The translations under genes were made by a program, and so were the position numbers. A stretch of 64,000 bases of DNA from Bacteroidota bacterium. GTDB lineage: Bacteria; Bacteroidota; Bacteroidia; Chitinophagales; Saprospiraceae. Below the pieces are notes generated by a model. The model was not told the origin of the DNA, did not search any database, and saw nothing but the letters and a program-made list of their open reading frames with translations. The stretch is taken from NCBI GenBank assembly GCA_019136675.1, contig JAGVTV010000119.1, positions 1 to 64,000 of the forward strand, in the 5' to 3' direction. Shown here one piece after another: positions 61,463 through 64,000 of this stretch (position 1 is its first letter; each line of letters begins with the position of its first letter).

Positions 61463-62572
61463 TTATGCCATTTCTTCATGGGTTAAGTCAGAAAGTATCA
61501 GTAAAGGTGCACGTGAATTAAGTGCCGCAAACTCTGTAACACTTTTATGGAAGATTGACTGGAAAATATTCCTGTGCTTGGTGGCCATTACGACAATCTT
61601 GTTGTCACCTTCCTGCACCAGTGTCTTTATATTGTCAAATAAATCCGATGTGTCTATAACCTCAATGTGATATTTTAATTCAGGAAAGTAATTTTCCATA
61701 ATCTTGATCGTGTCAGAGACATCATATTCATCATCAGGCCTGATCCTGTAATGAATAAGTCTGAACTCTGTTCCGAGTTTGCTGCAAAGCCTGCCTGCAA
61801 AAAGCAGGTGGTTGGTGTCATTTTTGAGGTCCTCAGACAGGAAGACCATTTCTTCCATTTTGGAATAAACTGCTCCCGGCGGTACCAGGAACAACGGACA
61901 GTAGCAATCGTCAATCATATCCAGTGACAACGAACCAAATACCTTCTTAAAAGTATCACCTGAACCTGTAGTGCCCATGACCATCATAGTATTGGGTGTT
62001 TTAGACATCTCAGTCAGCTCCATTTTGGGAAAACCTACCCTGAAGACACCTTCTACCATAGGCTCAGACACAAAACTTCCTATCCAGTCTTTGTTAAGTG
62101 ATTTGACCAGATCTTCCAGTTTTTCTTTGTGTATTTTTTCTGCCTCTTCGTTCATGACCACAAATTGGTTGACGTCTGTAGATGTAGGATAATAGACATG
62201 AGTCATCATTATCACTCCATTGACGTGCTTGGCCAGCGAATCAGCAAAATTGTACGCATTATAGGAAGGATCGGAAAAATCAGTGGGCACCATAATCCTG
62301 ACCATTTTACCGTAATCTTCCACTTTCATGATATTTTGAATAGCATCTCTCAATGATTGATTATAGGATCCGTTGGGTTTAATCTCAAAAAGGTGTTCAT
62401 CATTGACCCTAATGGCAGGTACAGATTCGACTTTATCATGCATGATATCTGCCACTTGAGTGACCTCTGCCAGACTGTATTCGATGCCTGCTGCTGATAA
62501 ACGTTCTTCCATTTTGGCTTTGGCCAACTGGTAAGTCGGGGTGCCTGTCCCATAAATTTTAATGTTTATCAT
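61463..62572 (-). CDS. Universal stress protein with N-terminal redox-dead thioredoxin-like domain
   Basis: A 369-residue three-part protein. Residues 1-83 look like a small thioredoxin/glutaredoxin domain ('INIKIYGTGTPTYQLAKAKMEERL', 'VESVPAIRVNDEHLFE'), but the Cys-x2-Cys site of relatives (GTGCPNC) is here Thr11 and Tyr14. Residues about 88-230 are a USP domain with the nucleotide pattern G-x2-G-x9-GS in 'MGTTGSGDTFKKVFGSLS'. Residues about 230-369 are a second, degenerate USP domain ('VVMATKHRNIFQSIFHKS'). It sits in a row with LOG and CBS genes and a histidine kinase. A sensor or signalling role is plausible. Confidence 0.85.
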   Translation of the reverse strand: MINIKIYGTGTPTYQLAKAKMEERLSAAGIEYSLAEVTQVADIMHDKVESVPAIRVNDEHLFEIKPNGSYNQSLRDAIQNIMKVEDYGKMVRIMVPTDFSDPSYNAYNFADSLAKHVNGVIMMTHVYYPTSTDVNQFVVMNEEAEKIHKEKLEDLVKSLNKDWIGSFVSEPMVEGVFRVGFPKMELTEMSKTPNTMMVMGTTGSGDTFKKVFGSLSLDMIDDCYCPLFLVPPGAVYSKMEEMVFLSEDLKNDTNHLLFAGRLCSKLGTEFRLIHYRIRPDDEYDVSDTIKIMENYFPELKYHIEVIDTSDLFDNIKTLVQEGDNKIVVMATKHRNIFQSIFHKSVTEFAALNSRAPLLILSDLTHEEMA

Positions 62573-62625
62573 CTCAATAATATTTAAAAATAAGTAAAAA
62601 ACCCGAATCCTAAACAGTCAAAATC

Positions 62626-63072
62626 CTACTTGATATTCTCATAATTGGCAGAAGCTCCCGCATCTATCGCCAGTTTTTCGATTATGTCAAAAGTAGTGAC
62701 GATGCCAACAATCCTGTCGTCTGAAACCACAGGGATAGCATGAAATAAATTCTCCCTGAATACCTCAAGTGCTACGTTAATCTTGTCATCAGGGTCCATT
62801 TTGGCCAGCTTTTTGGTCATTATATCCTTGGCAGTGTAATTATTAAGCCTCACCTCATCCTCGGCTTTATTGTCCTCATGCGAAAAGCCGTGCCTGAAGA
62901 ATAAATAATCAGATTTGCTAACCATACCGACAAGTTTACCCTCTGCAATAACTGGAAGATGGTGTATCTTGTGGTCTCTGAATAGTTTTTCGGCAACCGC
63001 AAGAGATTCATTTGCTCCTATACAAATAGGGTTTTTTGTCATGATGCTGCTTATTGGGTTGAAAAGATTCAT
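62626..63072 (-). CDS. CBS-domain pair protein
   Basis: A 148-residue cytosolic protein made of two CBS repeats, which bind adenosine nucleotides. The repeats are visible as 'PISSIMTKNPICIGANESLAVAEKLF' with 'HHLPVIAEGKLVGMVSKSDYL', and 'TAKDIMTKKLAKMDPDDKINVALEVF' with 'HAIPVVSDDRIVGIVTTFDII'. I use ATG 63072 (MNLFNPISSIM), 11 codons inside the open frame. The neighbouring USP gene suggests a shared role in energy or stress sensing, as such pairs are often linked. Confidence 0.88.
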   Translation of the reverse strand: MNLFNPISSIMTKNPICIGANESLAVAEKLFRDHKIHHLPVIAEGKLVGMVSKSDYLFFRHGFSHEDNKAEDEVRLNNYTAKDIMTKKLAKMDPDDKINVALEVFRENLFHAIPVVSDDRIVGIVTTFDIIEKLAIDAGASANYENIK

Positions 63073-63228
63073 ATAAAAAATGTTTAAATTTGTGCCAAAG
63101 ATCAAAATAAAAACATTGCCGTATGATGATTTAAATCATCGGATTTTATGATTTGAATGGTTGTAATCCGCAATATATATGTAAATATTTTGATTTGTAA
63201 ATGTTAATCATGCAATCAGATATGAATT

Positions 63229-64000
63229 ATGGGCCGAACAACTGAATCCATTATGAGGCTTCAGGCCATCTTTGAAGCTGCAATTGATGGAATCATAATA
63301 ATCAATGAATCTGGTATAATTGAAGAGGTAAACAGTGCCACGTGTAATCTCTTTAAATATACGAGGGACGAACTGATTGGGTCAAAAATCCAATTACTTA
63401 TGCGGTGGCATGACGCCAGATACCACGACCAATATCTGGATTCATACAAAAAAACACGTAATGCAAAAATTATTGGCACCGGCCGGGAAGTAAAAGGTGT
63501 AAGGAAAGACGGCATTGAGTTTCCATTCTGGCTTTCAGTGGTCGAGATTGGGATTGAAAAAAAAACGTTTTTTACCGGATTTATCCACGACCTCAGCGAA
63601 CTTAAGACAGCCGAAAACAAACTAAAGTATCTCAATGAGATCCTGGAAAGAAAAGTTGTTGAAAGGACATACGAACTGGAAAATGCAGTAAATCAACTTT
63701 TGGCACTTAACCGAAAACTTGAAACAGAGATCAGTGAAAAGATAAGTGCCCAGAACGAACTGCACTTACGTGAAATGGAACTTGAAAAAAGTCTGGCAAA
63801 GGAAAGAGAACTGGGTGAGCTCAAATCACGTTTTGTTTCCATGGCATCTCATGAGTTCAGGACACCCCTATCCACGATTCTTTCGTCTGTATCGCTTATT
63901 AACAGATATGTGGATGCAGATGGACAGGCTAACAGAGAAAAACATATTAACAAGATTAAGAGCTCGGTGACCCACCTTACCGGAATCCTCAACGATTTTC
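63229..64000 (+). CDS. PAS-domain sensor histidine kinase, N-terminal part
   Basis: The frame from ATG 63229 runs off the end of the window, so about 257 residues are seen. Residues 8-115 are a PAS domain ('QAIFEAAIDGIIIINESGIIEEVN', 'LFKYTRDELIG', 'RKDGIEFPFWLSVVEI'), similar to FixL-type oxygen or redox sensors, though no haem assignment is made. A long coiled coil (about 120-195) follows, then the HisKA dimerisation helix with 'FVSMASHEFRTPLSTIL', the His to be phosphorylated. The catalytic ATPase domain must lie beyond 64000. It is divergent from the CBS gene. Confidence 0.9.
   Translation, partial: MGRTTESIMRLQAIFEAAIDGIIIINESGIIEEVNSATCNLFKYTRDELIGSKIQLLMRWHDARYHDQYLDSYKKTRNAKIIGTGREVKGVRKDGIEFPFWLSVVEIGIEKKTFFTGFIHDLSELKTAENKLKYLNEILERKVVERTYELENAVNQLLALNRKLETEISEKISAQNELHLREMELEKSLAKERELGELKSRFVSMASHEFRTPLSTILSSVSLINRYVDADGQANREKHINKIKSSVTHLTGILNDF

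Overview
The window looks like ordinary chromosome from a member of the Bacteroidota, most likely a Saprospiria- or Chitinophagia-like lineage. Three things point there. At least eighteen genes are preceded by a perfect TAnnTTTG -7 promoter element, the Bacteroidota form, several with a TTG about 18-22 bases upstream. Protein families typical of the phylum occur: a serine palmitoyltransferase, a MbnP-like lipoprotein, DUF4412, an extended RND pump, a short Mrp without the CxxC pair. Shine-Dalgarno sequences are weak and several starts look like TTG or GTG. The species assignment is an inference. I saw no insertion sequence, prophage, CRISPR array, rRNA or tRNA.

Layout. 1-3.1 kb: end of a sulfatase-fold protein, an intergenic region with three DnaA-box-like words, dnaB, and a degenerate RsuA-type pseudouridine synthase. 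3.1-11.7 kb (minus): a TetR-controlled RND efflux operon (tetR-tolC-adaptor-pump) followed by pdxH and a potassium channel; a perfect 18-bp inverted repeat covers the tetR promoter. 11.7-22.6 kb: membrane protein, a structured 6S-like RNA, a P-type cation ATPase, a coiled-coil protein, arginine deiminase, thioesterase, YihY/BrkB protein, dapF, an HtrA protease and an acyl-CoA carboxylase subunit. 22.6-24.8 kb (minus): threonine degradation (tdh-kbl). 24.9-28.6 kb: a SNF2 helicase and an OmpH-like lipoprotein. 28.6-33.3 kb (minus): a sphingolipid-type gene run (serine palmitoyltransferase, SDR reductase, lipid kinase, EamA transporter, YigZ). 33.5-38.1 kb (minus): a tight operon terC-apbE-exonuclease-MbnP-like-MauG/MbnH-like. 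38.2-43.6 kb (minus): PAQR protein, a TMTC-like membrane/TPR protein, a YwaF-like membrane protein and an HscA-type Hsp70. 43.7-48.6 kb (plus): a hypothetical protein, TlpA-type thioredoxin, SDR, DUF4412, pssA, ferredoxin. 48.6-49.3 kb: two small minus-strand ORFs. 49.3-54.7 kb (minus): mscS, comEC, nifU-pyrF, mrp. 54.9-60.7 kb (plus): a fatty-acid desaturase very like the eukaryotic sphingolipid delta-4 desaturase, a RibF-glycosyltransferase fusion, RluA, a DUF4440-like lipoprotein and an amino-acid permease. 60.7-64 kb: LOG protein, a thioredoxin-like/USP fusion, a CBS protein and the start of a PAS histidine kinase.

How genes work together. The most interesting thread is lipid: the serine palmitoyltransferase run at 29-33 kb could make a ketosphinganine/dihydroceramide backbone, and the desaturase at 55 kb resembles the enzyme that turns dihydroceramide into ceramide in animals. 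If both act in one pathway, this bacterium may make unsaturated, sphingosine-type lipids. A second thread is the MauG-type dihaem enzyme beside a MbnP-like partner that has no tryptophan at all, although tryptophan is the residue such enzymes are known to modify. Other points of interest are the RibF-GT2 fusion, the RsuA paralogue without its catalytic aspartate, the redox-dead thioredoxin domain on a USP protein and the structured RNA before the P-type ATPase.
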